Shown in pieces: positions 7,610 through 16,165 of a stretch of DNA of 64,000 nt. Location of the stretch: contig NZ_JAAVUQ010000001.1 of NCBI RefSeq assembly GCF_018449515.1, positions 124,001 through 188,000 of the forward strand. Direction: 5' to 3'. Numbering within the stretch: position 1 is the stretch's first letter; each line of letters starts with the position of its first letter. The notes under the pieces are model-generated. The model was not told where the DNA came from. It made no database searches and saw nothing but the letters and a program-made list of their open reading frames with translations. A program made the translations under genes and the position numbers. Origin of the DNA: Caballeronia sp. dw_19 (GTDB lineage Bacteria > Pseudomonadota > Gammaproteobacteria > Burkholderiales > Burkholderiaceae).

Positions 7610-8452
7610 ATGAACCTTGTCATCCAAAGCCTCGATCCAATCGCCGATACCCATCTGAAACCGCTCACCGGCCTCGCCCGCTCGCAGCAGACCGAACGCG
7701 CGGACGCCGGCCGGGTGTTGCGGCTGGGCGGCGCGGATCCGCTGCAGCGACCGGATATCGATGCGTATTGCGGCGCGCATCGGCTGGATTACGCGTTCAT
7801 TGATCCCGCGTGGCGCCTGAGCGATTTCGGCCTCGTTGCGATGGACATGGATTCGACGTTGATCACGATCGAGTGTATTGACGAGATCGCCGATTTTTGC
7901 GGGTTGAAAGCAGAAGTCGCGGCGATCACCGAAGCGTCGATGCGCGGCGAGATCAAGGATTTCAACGAGAGCCTGACGCGGCGTGTCGCGCTGCTGAAGG
8001 GGCTCGACGCAAGCGCGCTGGAACGGGTTTATGAGGAACGGCTGCGGTTGTCGCCGGGTGCGGAAATCATGCTCGCGGGGGCGAAGGCGGCGGGACTGAA
8101 AACCCTGCTGGTATCTGGCGGTTTCACGTTCTTCACCGAGAAGCTGAAGGCACGGCTCGGGCTAGATTTCACGCGCGCGAATACGCTTGAAATAGTGGAC
8201 GGCAAGTTGACCGGCAAGGTCACCGGCGAGATCGTCAACGCTGATGTCAAAGCGCGCACGTTGCGCGAAACCTGCGCGCAACTGGGTATTGATCCGCAGC
8301 GGTCCATCGCCATGGGCGACGGTTCGAACGACTTGAAGATGATGGCGGAAGCAGGGTTGTCCGTTGCGTTCCGGGCGAAGCCGGTGGTGCGCGAAGCGGC
8401 CGGATTAGCGTTGAACTTCGTCGGACTGGACGGCTTGCTGCGGCTGTTTTGA
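7610..8452 (+). CDS. serB: Phosphoserine phosphatase
   Basis: A 280-residue HAD-superfamily phosphatase that hydrolyses phosphoserine in the last step of serine synthesis. The catalytic motif DMDSTLI is at residues 79-85, with nucleophile D79 and general acid D81. Later come LVSGGFTFF (motif II), a conserved lysine region and AMGDGSNDLKMM (motif III metal binding). The N-terminal 75 residues form the small extra domain found in proteobacterial SerB. The start at 7610 begins MNLVIQSLDP; 38 further in-frame codons upstream lack similarity and run into the P450 promoter space. Cytosolic. Confidence 0.95.
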   Translation: MNLVIQSLDPIADTHLKPLTGLARSQQTERADAGRVLRLGGADPLQRPDIDAYCGAHRLDYAFIDPAWRLSDFGLVAMDMDSTLITIECIDEIADFCGLKAEVAAITEASMRGEIKDFNESLTRRVALLKGLDASALERVYEERLRLSPGAEIMLAGAKAAGLKTLLVSGGFTFFTEKLKARLGLDFTRANTLEIVDGKLTGKVTGEIVNADVKARTLRETCAQLGIDPQRSIAMGDGSNDLKMMAEAGLSVAFRAKPVVREAAGLALNFVGLDGLLRLF

Positions 8453-8471
8453 GCGGACTCGTATCGCGAGA

Positions 8472-8500
8472 AAAGGGCTAAGTCCGAGACTCGGCCCTCT
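8472..8500 (-). terminator. Possible terminator between serB and metC
   Basis: The two genes converge on this 63-bp gap. Read on the minus strand, GGGC and GCCC arms enclose an inner CCGAG-T-CTCGG stem, followed by TTTT. It would end metC transcription. The stem is imperfect. Confidence 0.4.
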
Positions 8501-8515
8501 TCCGATCAACCGGCT

Positions 8516-9712
8516 TTACCCGTCCAAGCCCGACAGCGCACGCTCCAGATCCGCCCGCAGATCCGCCTCATCTTCCAGCCCGATATAAAGTCGCACCAGC
8601 ACGCCCTCATGCGGCCAGTCCCCGGCGGTGCGCATCGACTTGATGTCGTACGGCATGGCAAGACTATTCGCCCCGCCCCAGCTCCAGCCGATCGCGAAGT
8701 TTTCCAGCGCCTCGACGAAGGTATCGATTTGCGCCGGGCTGTAGCGTTTGTCGAAGACCACGGAGAACAGTCCACCGGCCCCCGTGAAATCGCGTTCGAA
8801 AAATTCATGGCCCGGGCAATCGGACAACGCCGGATGCAGCACCGCCGCAATTTCCGGCCGCGTCTTGAGCCAGTGAGCCAGGGAAAGCGCCGTGCGGTCA
8901 TGAGCATCGAAGCGGATTTGCATGCTCGGCAAACTGCGCAGCACGAGCGAACAGTCGTCCGAAGACACGCCGACGCCCATGCGCATCCGCGCGCGCTTCA
9001 ATTGCATGTGGATGGCTTTGTCGGCGGTAATCGTCGCGCCCATCAGGATGTCGCTCGCGCCTGACTGGTACTTCGTCAGCGCCTGCACCGAGATATCGAC
9101 GCCATGATCGAACGGCTTGAATGCGAGACCGGCCGAATACGTGTTGTCGATAGCCGTCAGGATCTTGCGCGCCCGCGCGACCTTCGTGATCGCTGGCACG
9201 TCCTGTACTTCCATGGTCACCGAACCCGGTGCTTCGAGCCAGATCAGCCTGGTGTTCGGCCGAATCAGCGCGTCAATGCCCGCGCCGATCAACGGATCGT
9301 AATACGTCACTTCCAGGCCGAAATCCGCCACAAGCCAGTCGGCGTGCTCGCGATTCGGCGAGTAAGCGTTGTCGGGAATCATCACGTGATCGCCGGCCTT
9401 CACCAAACCAAAGTACACGTTCGATATGGCCGATAACCCCGAAGGCTGCAGCAACGCATGCTTGCCACCCTCGATCGCCGCCAGCCGCTGCGCCAGCGCA
9501 AGCGACGTGGGCGTGGCGTGAAGGCCGTATCGCCACTGACTGTCGTCGCTCCAGACGAGCGCGCGCATGGCGGCGAGATTCGGGAATACCACGGTCGACG
9601 CCCGTGCAACCGGCACCGAGAACGAGTCGAAACCGGGGCTGAGCTGATCGTCCGGATGGACGATACGGGTCTGCAAGCTGCGCGCACGGGACGAGTTGCT
9701 GGAATCGGTCAT
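8516..9712 (-). CDS. metC: Cystathionine beta-lyase
   Basis: A 398-residue pyridoxal-phosphate enzyme of the Cys/Met metabolism family, cleaving cystathionine to homocysteine, pyruvate and ammonia for methionine synthesis. The cofactor lysine is K214 in ALTKYQSGASD; D189 in AIDNTYSAG contacts the pyridine ring; RYGLHATPT (61-69) is the phosphate-binding region from the neighbouring subunit. The C-terminal NFAIGWSWGG motif favours beta-lyase over gamma-synthase. AGGA precedes the ATG at 9712. It converges on serB. Closely related lyases of this family share these motifs, so exact substrate choice is inferred. Confidence 0.88.
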   Translation of the reverse strand: MTDSSNSSRARSLQTRIVHPDDQLSPGFDSFSVPVARASTVVFPNLAAMRALVWSDDSQWRYGLHATPTSLALAQRLAAIEGGKHALLQPSGLSAISNVYFGLVKAGDHVMIPDNAYSPNREHADWLVADFGLEVTYYDPLIGAGIDALIRPNTRLIWLEAPGSVTMEVQDVPAITKVARARKILTAIDNTYSAGLAFKPFDHGVDISVQALTKYQSGASDILMGATITADKAIHMQLKRARMRMGVGVSSDDCSLVLRSLPSMQIRFDAHDRTALSLAHWLKTRPEIAAVLHPALSDCPGHEFFERDFTGAGGLFSVVFDKRYSPAQIDTFVEALENFAIGWSWGGANSLAMPYDIKSMRTAGDWPHEGVLVRLYIGLEDEADLRADLERALSGLDG

Positions 9713-9739
9713 GAGTGTCCTGCTTGTTCGAGGCTATAA

Positions 9740-9773
9740 GAAAAAAGCGTCATCGCTCGAAGCCGATGACGCC
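9740..9773 (-). terminator. Rho-independent terminator, minus strand
   Basis: Minus-strand hairpin GCGTCATCG, 8-base loop, CGATGACGC (arms at 9764-9772 and 9747-9755) followed by six T residues (complement of 9741-9746). It lies 29 bp after the stop of the lipoprotein gene at 9802 and insulates metC from it. Confidence 0.85.
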
Positions 9774-9801
9774 GTGTTACATCGAACGGCGAGTTCGTGT
9801 T

Positions 9802-10458
9802 TCACTCGCCGATGGTCACGTTACTGGTCCCGCCCAGCGCGTGCCCTGCGGCCGGGGGAGCAGGCGGAGGCGCCGGCTCCAGCGAAGGTGCGGCCGATTG
9901 CGGCACTTTCGGCGCAACCGCACCGGCGGCAGGGGCAGGCACAACACCGGACCCGACCGGCTTGAGGTCGAAGGGCAGCGGATTGGAATCGTCGGCATTC
10001 ATGCGTTCGCCCGACACGCTGCCATCGGCTGCAAACTTGCCGACCCAGTTGCCGGTGATATGCGTGCCGTCATTCGACTCTTCGATCTCGAGCGTATCGC
10101 CGTCACGGTCACCCGCGACCAAAATCACCGTCGACGCTCCCGCAAACCGGTATTCGCCGTGTACGCCCGTGCGCTCATCGGTTTTTGCGCCGAGCTTCAT
10201 TTCAATCTGCTTGTCGCCCAGCGTACCGACATAGGTCGGGAAACGCGCAAACGCCGGATTCGGCGTCAGCGGTTTGGCGGGCGGGAGTGCCAGCGTTTCA
10301 ATTGCTTCGGCCGTACCCGGCCCCTGCAGGCCCAGATCGCCTGGCGTAGCCGCCGCGCGTGCCGCCGACACGGCTCGTGAGCCGTCGGGCGGCATGGCCG
10401 AATTACAGCCGGCGAGCAATAGCGCTGCCGCCACCGCCGCCACTTTCAGTTGCGTCAT
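9802..10458 (-). CDS. Putative lipoprotein of unknown function
   Basis: A 218-residue protein starting MTQLKVAAVAAALLLAGC, a textbook lipoprotein signal with the lipobox LAGC, so it should be lipid-anchored and exported. The middle (about residues 70-140) is a small domain with YVGTLGDKQIEMKLG and GEYRFAGASTVILVAGDRDG, plausibly a beta-rich fold. The last 60 residues are an alanine/proline-rich disordered tail. I chose the ATG at 10458 because it starts the signal peptide directly; an upstream in-frame ATG at 10488 adds ten unhelpful residues and overlaps the end of bktB. It follows bktB in the same direction and ends in a strong terminator. Confidence 0.72.
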   Translation of the reverse strand: MTQLKVAAVAAALLLAGCNSAMPPDGSRAVSAARAAATPGDLGLQGPGTAEAIETLALPPAKPLTPNPAFARFPTYVGTLGDKQIEMKLGAKTDERTGVHGEYRFAGASTVILVAGDRDGDTLEIEESNDGTHITGNWVGKFAADGSVSGERMNADDSNPLPFDLKPVGSGVVPAPAAGAVAPKVPQSAAPSLEPAPPPAPPAAGHALGGTSNVTIGE

Positions 10459-10484
10459 CGAATAATTTCCTGTCCTTGCCGTGC

Positions 10485-11672
10485 TCATGCGCGTTCAAAA
10501 ATTGCCGCGATGCCCTGCCCGCCGCCAATGCACATAGTCACCAGCGCATAACGTCCGCCCACGCGCTGCAGTTCGTACAGCGCCTTCACGGTGATCAGCG
10601 CGCCGGTTGCCCCGATCGGGTGGCCGAGCGAAATGCCTGAGCCGTTCGGGTTGACCTTCGCAGGATCCAGATCCAGCTCCTTAGATACCGCGCAAGCCTG
10701 CGCCGCAAACGCTTCGTTCGCTTCGATTACATCGAGATCGCCAACGCTCAGGCCCGCGCGCTCCAACGCCTTCCGTGTAGCCGGAATCGGGCCAATGCCC
10801 ATGTATTTCGGATCGACGCCCGCGTGCGCATACGAGACCAGCCGCGCGAGCGGCTTCAGGCCACGCGCTTCAGCCGCGCCGCGTTCCATCAGCACGACGG
10901 CCGCGGCCGCGTCGTTGATGCCCGACGCGTTGCCCGCGGTCACCGTTCCGTTTTCCTTGGCAAACACGGGCTTGAGCTTCGAAAAGTCCTGGAGCGTCGC
11001 GTTCAGACGGACGTGCTCGTCGGTATCGAAGACGATGTCGCCCTTCTTCGATGCCTGCGTGACGGCAAGAATCTGTTCCTTGAAGTAACCCGCTTCGATA
11101 GCCCGCGCTGCGCGCCGATGCGATTCGAGCGCAAGTTCGTCCTGCATCTCGCGCGAAATGCCGTATTTGGCAGCGACGTTTTCCGCCGTGACGCCCATAT
11201 GGATCGTATCGAAGGGATCGTGCAGCGCGCCGAGCATCATGTCGATGAGACGCGCGTCGCCCATGCGCTGTCCGAAGCGCGCCGACTGAGCGAGATACGG
11301 CGCGCGGCTCATGCTTTCCGCGCCCCCGCCGATGGCGATATCGGTGTCGCCAAGCAGAATGGATTGAGCGGCCGAGATGATTGCCTGCAGGCCCGACCCG
11401 CACAGGCGATTGACCGTCAGCGCGGGCGCGTGATGCGCCACGCCGCCGTTCACCGCGGCGACGCGCGCCAGATACATGTCCTTGGGTTCGGTCTGGATCA
11501 CGTTGCCGAAGACCACATGGCCAACATCCTCGCCCGACACGTTCGCTCGCGACAAAACTTCCCGCACCACGCGCGCACCGAGATCCGTCGGGCTGAAGTC
11601 CTTCAGCGCACCGCCGAAATCGCCAATTGCAGTCCGTACGCCGCTGACCACCATCACTTCACGTTGCGCCAT
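10485..11672 (-). CDS. bktB: Beta-ketothiolase BktB
   Basis: A 395-residue thiolase that condenses or cleaves acyl-CoA and acetyl-CoA. The catalytic residues are C91 in VNRLCGSGLQ, H351 in LGHPIGATG and C381 in MCIGGGQGI. Over its whole length it strongly resembles, from memory, the BktB of Cupriavidus necator (for example VSGVRTAIG, GNVIQTEPKDMYL, IGGGAESMSRAPYL), which accepts C4-C5 substrates and supplies hydroxyvalerate units for polyhydroxyalkanoate. AAGGAG precedes the start. It is about 4 kb from the phaCABR locus and the second thiolase gene of the window, so a role in polymer precursor supply is likely. Homotetramer, cytosolic, by family. Confidence 0.9.
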   Translation of the reverse strand: MAQREVMVVSGVRTAIGDFGGALKDFSPTDLGARVVREVLSRANVSGEDVGHVVFGNVIQTEPKDMYLARVAAVNGGVAHHAPALTVNRLCGSGLQAIISAAQSILLGDTDIAIGGGAESMSRAPYLAQSARFGQRMGDARLIDMMLGALHDPFDTIHMGVTAENVAAKYGISREMQDELALESHRRAARAIEAGYFKEQILAVTQASKKGDIVFDTDEHVRLNATLQDFSKLKPVFAKENGTVTAGNASGINDAAAAVVLMERGAAEARGLKPLARLVSYAHAGVDPKYMGIGPIPATRKALERAGLSVGDLDVIEANEAFAAQACAVSKELDLDPAKVNPNGSGISLGHPIGATGALITVKALYELQRVGGRYALVTMCIGGGQGIAAIFERA

Positions 11673-11746
11673 GAAAGCTCCTTCGTCTCAGTTGTTTTGC
11701 GTTTTGCGTACGCCGCTGCGGCTAGCGTGAAATCACAACCAGACGC

Positions 11747-13138
11747 TCAGACTTCGCCCCACAGGTCGTGGCCATCGGCGCCGGTGATTTTCACCGACAC
11801 GAAATCGCCCGCCTTGTAACGCTTCGACGCCTTCTTTGCCGGCTCGATATACACCACGCCGTCGATCTCCGGCGCGTCCGCCGCGGTCCGGCCGACGCCG
11901 CCTTCATTGCTCAGTTCATCGACGAGCACTTTCAGCGTCTTGCCGACCTTGCGTTTCATGCGTTCCGCCGACAGTTCTTCGGCCAGCTCCATGAAACGCG
12001 CGCGACGGTCCTCGCGCACTTCGTCGGGCAGCGCACCGTCGAGCTCATTCGCCGTTGCGCCTTCGACTGGCGAATAAGCGAAACATCCGACCCGATCCAG
12101 ATCGGCGATGCGAATAAAGTCCAGCAGCGTCTGGAATTGTTCTTCCGTTTCACCCGGGAATCCCGCAATAAACGTGCTCCGAATCGTCAGGTCCGGGCAC
12201 ATCGCGCGCCATTTCTGCACGCGTTCCAGCACCTTCTCGGCGTTCGCCGGGCGCTTCATGCGCTTGAGCACTTCGGGATGCGCGTGCTGGAACGGCACAT
12301 CCAGATACGGCAGCACGTGGCCCTTCAACGGACCTTCGGCCATCATCGGGATGACTTCGTCCACGCTCGGGTACGGATAAACATAATGCAGGCGGACCCA
12401 CGCGCCGTATTGCACAGCGAGCTCGCCCAATGCGCCGACGAGATCCGTCATGCGCGTCTTGACCGGCTTGCCGTTCCAGAAACCAGTGCGGTATTTGACA
12501 TCGACGCCATACGCGCTCGTGTCCTGCGAGATCACGAGGAGTTCCTTGACGCCGGATTTGAACAGGTTCTCGGCTTCGAGCATCACGTCGGCCAGCGGGC
12601 GCGACACCAGATCGCCGCGCATGGACGGGATGATGCAGAACGTGCACCGGTGGTTACATCCTTCCGATATCTTCAGATACGCGTAATGCCGCGGCGTCAG
12701 CTTGATGCCGGCAGGCGGCACGAGATCGATGAACGGATCGTGCGGCTTGGGCAAATGCAGATGCACGTGGCTCATGACCTCGGCGGTCGCATGCGGCCCG
12801 GTCACGGCCAGCACTTTCGGGTGCACTTCCTGGATCAGGCCGGTCCCGCTCGCGCTTTTCTTCGCACCGAGACAACCGGTCACGATCACCTTGCCGTTCT
12901 CGTGCAGCGCCTCGCCGATGGCGTCGAGGCTTTCCTGCACGGCTTCATCGATAAACCCGCAGGTGTTGACCACGACGAGATCGGCGCCGTCGTAGGAGCC
13001 GGAAATCTCGTAACCTTCCGCGCGCAGTTGGGTGATGATCTGCTCGGAATCCACCAAAGCTTTTGGACATCCGAGGCTTACAAACCCTACTTTCGGAGTC
13101 GAAGGGGTCGGCACGGCGGGGGAAATGGTCTGCGACAT
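11747..13138 (-). CDS. rimO: Ribosomal protein uS12 methylthiotransferase RimO
   Basis: A 463-residue radical-SAM enzyme that methylthiolates an aspartate of ribosomal protein S12. The N-terminal domain has three iron-sulfur cysteines (C24, C60, C89). The radical-SAM motif is CNHRCTFC with C161, C165 and C168. A TRAM domain ends the protein ([22 protein letters not shown] and onward). The start at 13138 ([15 protein letters not shown], then [13 protein letters not shown]) is preferred; a further 59 in-frame codons upstream have no family character. Its first codons are the source of, or match, a repeat found twice more between here and phaR. Confidence 0.95.
   Translation of the reverse strand: MSQTISPAVPTPSTPKVGFVSLGCPKALVDSEQIITQLRAEGYEISGSYDGADLVVVNTCGFIDEAVQESLDAIGEALHENGKVIVTGCLGAKKSASGTGLIQEVHPKVLAVTGPHATAEVMSHVHLHLPKPHDPFIDLVPPAGIKLTPRHYAYLKISEGCNHRCTFCIIPSMRGDLVSRPLADVMLEAENLFKSGVKELLVISQDTSAYGVDVKYRTGFWNGKPVKTRMTDLVGALGELAVQYGAWVRLHYVYPYPSVDEVIPMMAEGPLKGHVLPYLDVPFQHAHPEVLKRMKRPANAEKVLERVQKWRAMCPDLTIRSTFIAGFPGETEEQFQTLLDFIRIADLDRVGCFAYSPVEGATANELDGALPDEVREDRRARFMELAEELSAERMKRKVGKTLKVLVDELSNEGGVGRTAADAPEIDGVVYIEPAKKASKRYKAGDFVSVKITGADGHDLWGEV
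13069..13100 (-). repeat. Repeat copy A, inside the rimO 5' coding region
   Basis: Reading on the plus strand, ATCCGAGGCTTACAAACC then CTACTTTCGGAG. It encodes the [10 protein letters not shown] segment of RimO (residues about 14-23) on the minus strand. Copies B (14351) and C (15413) have the same orientation. A and B agree at 25 of 30 positions. Confidence 0.7.
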
Positions 13139-13256
13139 AGGTGTGGGTCCGGCGTATAGCGGTGACGATGGCGACAAATGGGGACGGTGCGGCAAGGCTA
13201 CGGGTCCGATGTCCATGAGGACCACAGCCCAGACAGCGTCCCGCGCACGTAACCGC

Positions 13257-14309
13257 TTATTGTACCGCGCTGGCGGGGGCAGAGCCGGCCAAGCGGCAAG
13301 GCGTTGCCGCATCAAGCAGGCCGAGCGCCGCGCGTTGATGTGCCGGTATCGGGTCGTGGAAAGCCGAAGCGCGCTCGATTACCTCAAGAATTTCGCGCGA
13401 ATCGTGCAGGCGCCGGATGGCTGTGTGCAACTCAGCCGCCTGCGGCCAGGTCCGCTTGAGGTAACTGAGCCACATTTTGACGCGTCCGTGCTCATGACGG
13501 ACCGCGATACGGACTTGCAGTTTTCTCAGGTAATCGGCGAGTTGACCCAGCACGGCCGGCCATTCCTCGCTGGAAGGCGTCCTGTCTATCAATCCGCGGA
13601 TGCGCAAGGCCAGGAACGGATCCGAAACGGCGCCACGCCCGATCATCACGTCCGCGCAGCCGCTGACCGCCCGGCACCGCTCCCAGTCCGCCACTGTCCA
13701 GACTTCGCCGTTGGCGACGACCGGCACGTCCACGGCGGCGTCGATACGCGCGATCCACTCCCAGTGGGCCGGCGGCCGATAGCCATGGTCACGCGTTCTG
13801 GCATGCACGACAAGGGAAGCGGCACCGCCTTCGGCCAGCGCCGTGGCGCAGTCGATTGCGAGCGAAGTATCGGACACGCCAAGCCGCATTTTTGCAGTCA
13901 CGGCGATGCCGGCAGGCACCGCTGCGCGAACGGACGCAACGATCCGGTTCAACTGTTCAGGGTGCGCCAGGAGCATCGCGCCGCCACCGTGCCGGTTGAC
14001 GACTTTGGCAGGGCAACCGAAGTTCAGATCGATTCCATGCGGCGACAGACTGGCGGCTTGGGCCGCGTTCAGCGCCATCCATTCAGGATCGCTGCCGAGC
14101 AACTGGATCACCATCGGCGTGCCGCCGGGTGTACGGGCTCCGTGGAGGACTTCGGGCGTATCTCTCTCGTAGACACTTCGGGGAAGCACCGAGCCCGTCA
14201 CCCTGACGAATTCGGACACGCAGCCGTCGAATCCGCCTGTGCTGGTCAGCACGTCGCGCAGCACGTAGTCCGCAAGCCCTTCCATGGGCGCAAGAAACAG
14301 CCGGCTCAT
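13257..14309 (-). CDS. dusC: tRNA-dihydrouridine(16) synthase
   Basis: A 350-residue flavoprotein that reduces uridine in tRNA, using FMN and NADPH. It shows the Dus signatures [38 protein letters not shown] with catalytic C99, TAKMRLG and [23 protein letters not shown] phosphate binding is represented by [16 protein letters not shown]. The [10 protein letters not shown] segment and its length fit the DusC branch rather than DusA or DusB; this branch choice is made from memory of the family. Flanked by repeat copies A (in rimO) and B. It is transcribed towards rimO, ending 118 bp before the rimO start. Confidence 0.9.
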   Translation of the reverse strand: MSRLFLAPMEGLADYVLRDVLTSTGGFDGCVSEFVRVTGSVLPRSVYERDTPEVLHGARTPGGTPMVIQLLGSDPEWMALNAAQAASLSPHGIDLNFGCPAKVVNRHGGGAMLLAHPEQLNRIVASVRAAVPAGIAVTAKMRLGVSDTSLAIDCATALAEGGAASLVVHARTRDHGYRPPAHWEWIARIDAAVDVPVVANGEVWTVADWERCRAVSGCADVMIGRGAVSDPFLALRIRGLIDRTPSSEEWPAVLGQLADYLRKLQVRIAVRHEHGRVKMWLSYLKRTWPQAAELHTAIRRLHDSREILEVIERASAFHDPIPAHQRAALGLLDAATPCRLAGSAPASAVQ

Positions 14310-14348
14310 GCGAGAACGGCGCCTGGGCTGCTTTTGCCGATCTTACGG

Positions 14349-14405
14349 CTATCCGAGCGTAACAAAGCCGACTTTCGGAGTGGCGGGTGTGGTGATGTGG
14401 GACAT
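14349..14405 (-). pseudogene. Repeat copy B: rimO 5'-end fragment (18 codons and stop)
   Basis: From an ATG at 14405 the minus strand reads MSHITTPATPKVGFVTLG and then stops at TAG where RimO has its first iron-sulfur cysteine. RimO itself starts [15 protein letters not shown] and continues [10 protein letters not shown], so start codon, spacing and reading frame are shared. The nucleotide core at 14351-14380 matches the rimO copy at 25 of 30 positions. This is too short to be functional and looks like a duplicated or recombined relic just upstream of dusC. Confidence 0.65.
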
Positions 14406-14717
14406 GTTGTGTTCTGCGATGTGAGTGCCGGGCGGCGTTTGGGCACCGGACAGGCACGAAGCTAACGAGCGCAGCGACGCGCGTGCTGCCGTTATCGTTC
14501 GTCGCCGCTCGAAAGCGTGACAAAAGACGCTGGAAAAGACGAGAACCGGCGCGGCATCCGCCACAGGGCGAGGTATTCGCCTTGGGCGCTGTGCTGCAAA
14601 TCGAGATTGTACCGTGAGCGGACGCGAAGGAATGCCGTGCACCAGAGCCTCAACCGAATAGCGTCCAGACCTTCTGAACCAGGCAGTCCTCCAGTCCCAA
14701 ATGTAGCGCACGCGTTC

Positions 14718-14748
14718 TTGCGAATTATACGGCAATGCCGTATAATTC
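14718..14748 (+). promoter_or_regulatory. Promoter embedded in a perfect 27-bp palindrome
   Basis: The half-site GAATTATACGGCA (14722-14734), one central A, and its exact complement TGCCGTATAATTC (14736-14748) form a perfect palindrome. A promoter is superimposed: TTGCGA (14718-14723), a 17-bp spacer and TATAAT (14741-14746). The toxin ATG starts at 14755, only eight bases after the -10 box, so the transcript is probably leaderless or nearly so. Binding of the antitoxin here would block RNA polymerase directly, the usual autoregulation of type II toxin-antitoxin operons. Confidence 0.82.
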
Positions 14749-14754
14749 GATCCA

Positions 14755-15069
14755 ATGTATACGATCGTCGAGACTGAAATTTTTCAGCGTTATGCTGCGG
14801 ACATCTGGCGCGAAGCAGAGCGAGAGGCTTTCATCGCTTGGCTTGCCAATAATCCTCTATCCGGAGATGTCGTTCCGGGTACTGGCGGCTTACGCAAAGT
14901 ACGGTGGTCAAGGCCAGGAATGGGAAAACGTGGCGGCGCACGTGTGATCTATTACAACCTGCTCGATGACGGCTGCATCTGGTTGCTGATCGCGTATACG
15001 AAGGCGAAGTTCGACAATCTGCCAGCGTCGTTTCTAAACCAGTTACGTGAAGAGGTGAAGAATGGATAA
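14755..15069 (+). CDS. RelE/HigB-type toxin of a type II toxin-antitoxin pair
   Basis: A 104-residue protein of the RelE/ParE superfamily, HigB2-like. Family features are the early helix (YAADIWREAEREAFIAWLANN), the core strand turn VPGTGGLRKVRWSRPGMGKRG, then ARVIYYNLLDDGCIWLLIAYTKAKF. In this group such proteins cleave mRNA at the ribosome; the basic residues in KVRWSRPGMGKRGG are the probable RNA-contacting patch. It comes first in the operon, with the antitoxin following without overlap (ATG at 15062 lies inside its 3' end, 8-bp overlap). Toxin-first order is typical of hig-type loci. Intact frame. Confidence 0.87.
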   Translation: MYTIVETEIFQRYAADIWREAEREAFIAWLANNPLSGDVVPGTGGLRKVRWSRPGMGKRGGARVIYYNLLDDGCIWLLIAYTKAKFDNLPASFLNQLREEVKNG

Positions 15070-15346
15070 GGAAATGGAGCAATTCCAAGCGGACTTGTTG
15101 AAGTCTGTCCGCGATATGAAAGCAGGACGTGCTGGACGCACTACTACCGTTGCACCCACAACGGCGTCCTTAGCCCGCGCCAAGGTCGGACTTTCGCAGA
15201 GCGCATTTGCCGCTCTGCTCGGTGTATCGACGCGAACACTGCAAGATTGGGAGCAAGGTCGACGCGAACCTACCGGGGCCGCACAGACGCTGCTGCGGGT
15301 CGCAGCTCTCCATCCAGACGCGTTGCGAGACCTACAAACGGTGTGA
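15062..15346 (+). CDS. HigA/NadS-type helix-turn-helix antitoxin
   Basis: A 94-residue antitoxin with an Xre-type helix-turn-helix at about residues 35-85 (LARAKVGLSQSAFAALLG, then VSTRTLQDWEQGRREPTGAA). The N-terminal 35 residues (MDKEMEQFQADLLKSVRDMK) probably bind the toxin. The gene overlaps the toxin gene by 8 bp, which indicates translational coupling. The protein is expected to bind the 27-bp palindrome at 14722-14748 and repress the operon. The pair sits between rimO-like repeats B and C, in a spot where I would otherwise expect rimO or dusC to follow phaR closely. Confidence 0.88.
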   Translation: MDKEMEQFQADLLKSVRDMKAGRAGRTTTVAPTTASLARAKVGLSQSAFAALLGVSTRTLQDWEQGRREPTGAAQTLLRVAALHPDALRDLQTV

Positions 15347-15412
15347 TGCGGAAATACGGAGCCAAGCCGGTATAAAAGCCAAGCCGCCGATTTATCAACG
15401 TTCCTTCAGATA

Positions 15413-15440
15413 TCCGAAGGAAACAAAGCTGACTTTCCGC
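15413..15440 (-). repeat. Repeat copy C, rimO-like fragment downstream of the antitoxin
   Basis: Plus strand ATCCGAAGGAAACAAAGC then TGACTTTCCG. It agrees with copy B at 23 of 28 positions and is in the same orientation. On the minus strand it reads RKVSFVSFGYLKER followed by a stop, recalling [13 protein letters not shown] of RimO. No start codon is in frame. It lies between the antitoxin stop and the phaR stop. Confidence 0.6.
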
Positions 15441-15538
15441 GCGCGGATGCCACATGATACCGCGCGCCCAGCCTTGACCCGCGCGGCTTTGGCCCTTCGC
15501 CAAGTCTGCTTCAAATCAAACACTGCGCCGCTCGCCGC

Positions 15539-16165
15539 TTACTTCTTCTCCTGCGTGCCGGCCGGCGGAGTAGCCGTGGAAGTAGCCGGCGCTGCAGTCG
15601 CAGCCGCCCCAGCCGTCCCCGGCGTCGGAAACGGGAACGTGTTGAACATCGATTTCGCCTGGGTCTGCATCTGCTCCTGCATCTGCACGAACATGTTCTT
15701 CGATTGCTCGATATAGCTCGTCATCATCCCCTGCATCATGGGCGCCTGCATGTTCATGAACTGCGACCAGACTTCAGGATTAAGCGGCACGGCATTACCG
15801 TCGATCAGCCCCTTCGACTGATCGGTGAGCTTGTGCTGGATGTCGATGAACGCCTGGATATTCTTCTCCAGGTACGTACCCATCATGCCCTGCATCGCGT
15901 TGCCGTAGAAGCGGATGATCTGCGAGAGCATGACCGATGAAAACATCGGCAAGCCACCGCTTTCTTCTTCCAGAATGATCTGCAGCAGGATGCTGCGCGT
16001 CAGGTCCTCGGCGGACTTGGCGTCCATCACCTTGAACTCTTCCTGGTCGAGCACGAGCTGTTTGACGTCGGAAAGCGTGATGTAGGTGCTGGTTTCGGTA
16101 TCGTAGAGCCGGCGATTCGGATATTTTTTTATGAGTCGTTCGGCGGATTTCTTTGTAGTGGTCAT
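15539..16165 (-). CDS. phaR: Polyhydroxyalkanoate synthesis repressor PhaR
   Basis: A 208-residue regulator. The conserved N-terminal domain reads RLIKKYPNRRLYDTETSTYI, the DNA-binding PHB/PHA accumulation regulator fold, followed by MFSSVMLSQIIRFYGNAMQG in the central domain. The C-terminal third is methionine/glutamine-rich, then Ala/Thr/Pro-rich and probably disordered. PhaR binds both DNA near pha and phasin promoters and the polymer surface, releasing repression when granules form. It is the last gene of the phaCABR cluster, 176 bp after phaB, and has AAAGG ahead of its ATG. Confidence 0.95.
   Translation of the reverse strand: MTTTKKSAERLIKKYPNRRLYDTETSTYITLSDVKQLVLDQEEFKVMDAKSAEDLTRSILLQIILEEESGGLPMFSSVMLSQIIRFYGNAMQGMMGTYLEKNIQAFIDIQHKLTDQSKGLIDGNAVPLNPEVWSQFMNMQAPMMQGMMTSYIEQSKNMFVQMQEQMQTQAKSMFNTFPFPTPGTAGAAATAAPATSTATPPAGTQEKK

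Larger units (their letters stand above)
14310..14754. other. Intergenic region upstream of dusC and the toxin-antitoxin pair
   Basis: This 445-bp stretch contains the rimO-like repeat B with a short decayed reading frame, and at its right end the palindromic promoter of the toxin-antitoxin operon. Apart from these I see no convincing gene. A 128-codon minus-strand open frame spans it, but only its last 19 codons, the repeat, resemble anything. Confidence 0.6.

Noticed and set aside
11768..13159. 463-codon open frame on the plus strand opposite rimO
   Set aside because: It is an antisense shadow of rimO, which has full family motifs. High GC leaves long antisense frames open. Its translation is rich in Arg and His with no family character.
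13032..14465. 477-codon plus-strand open frame opposite dusC
   Set aside because: Antisense shadow of dusC and the start of rimO; no recognisable motif.
14406..14735. Minus-strand open frame upstream of repeat B that would extend it to 128 codons
   Set aside because: Only the last 19 codons resemble anything. The rest overlaps the palindromic promoter and has an Arg-rich shadow composition.
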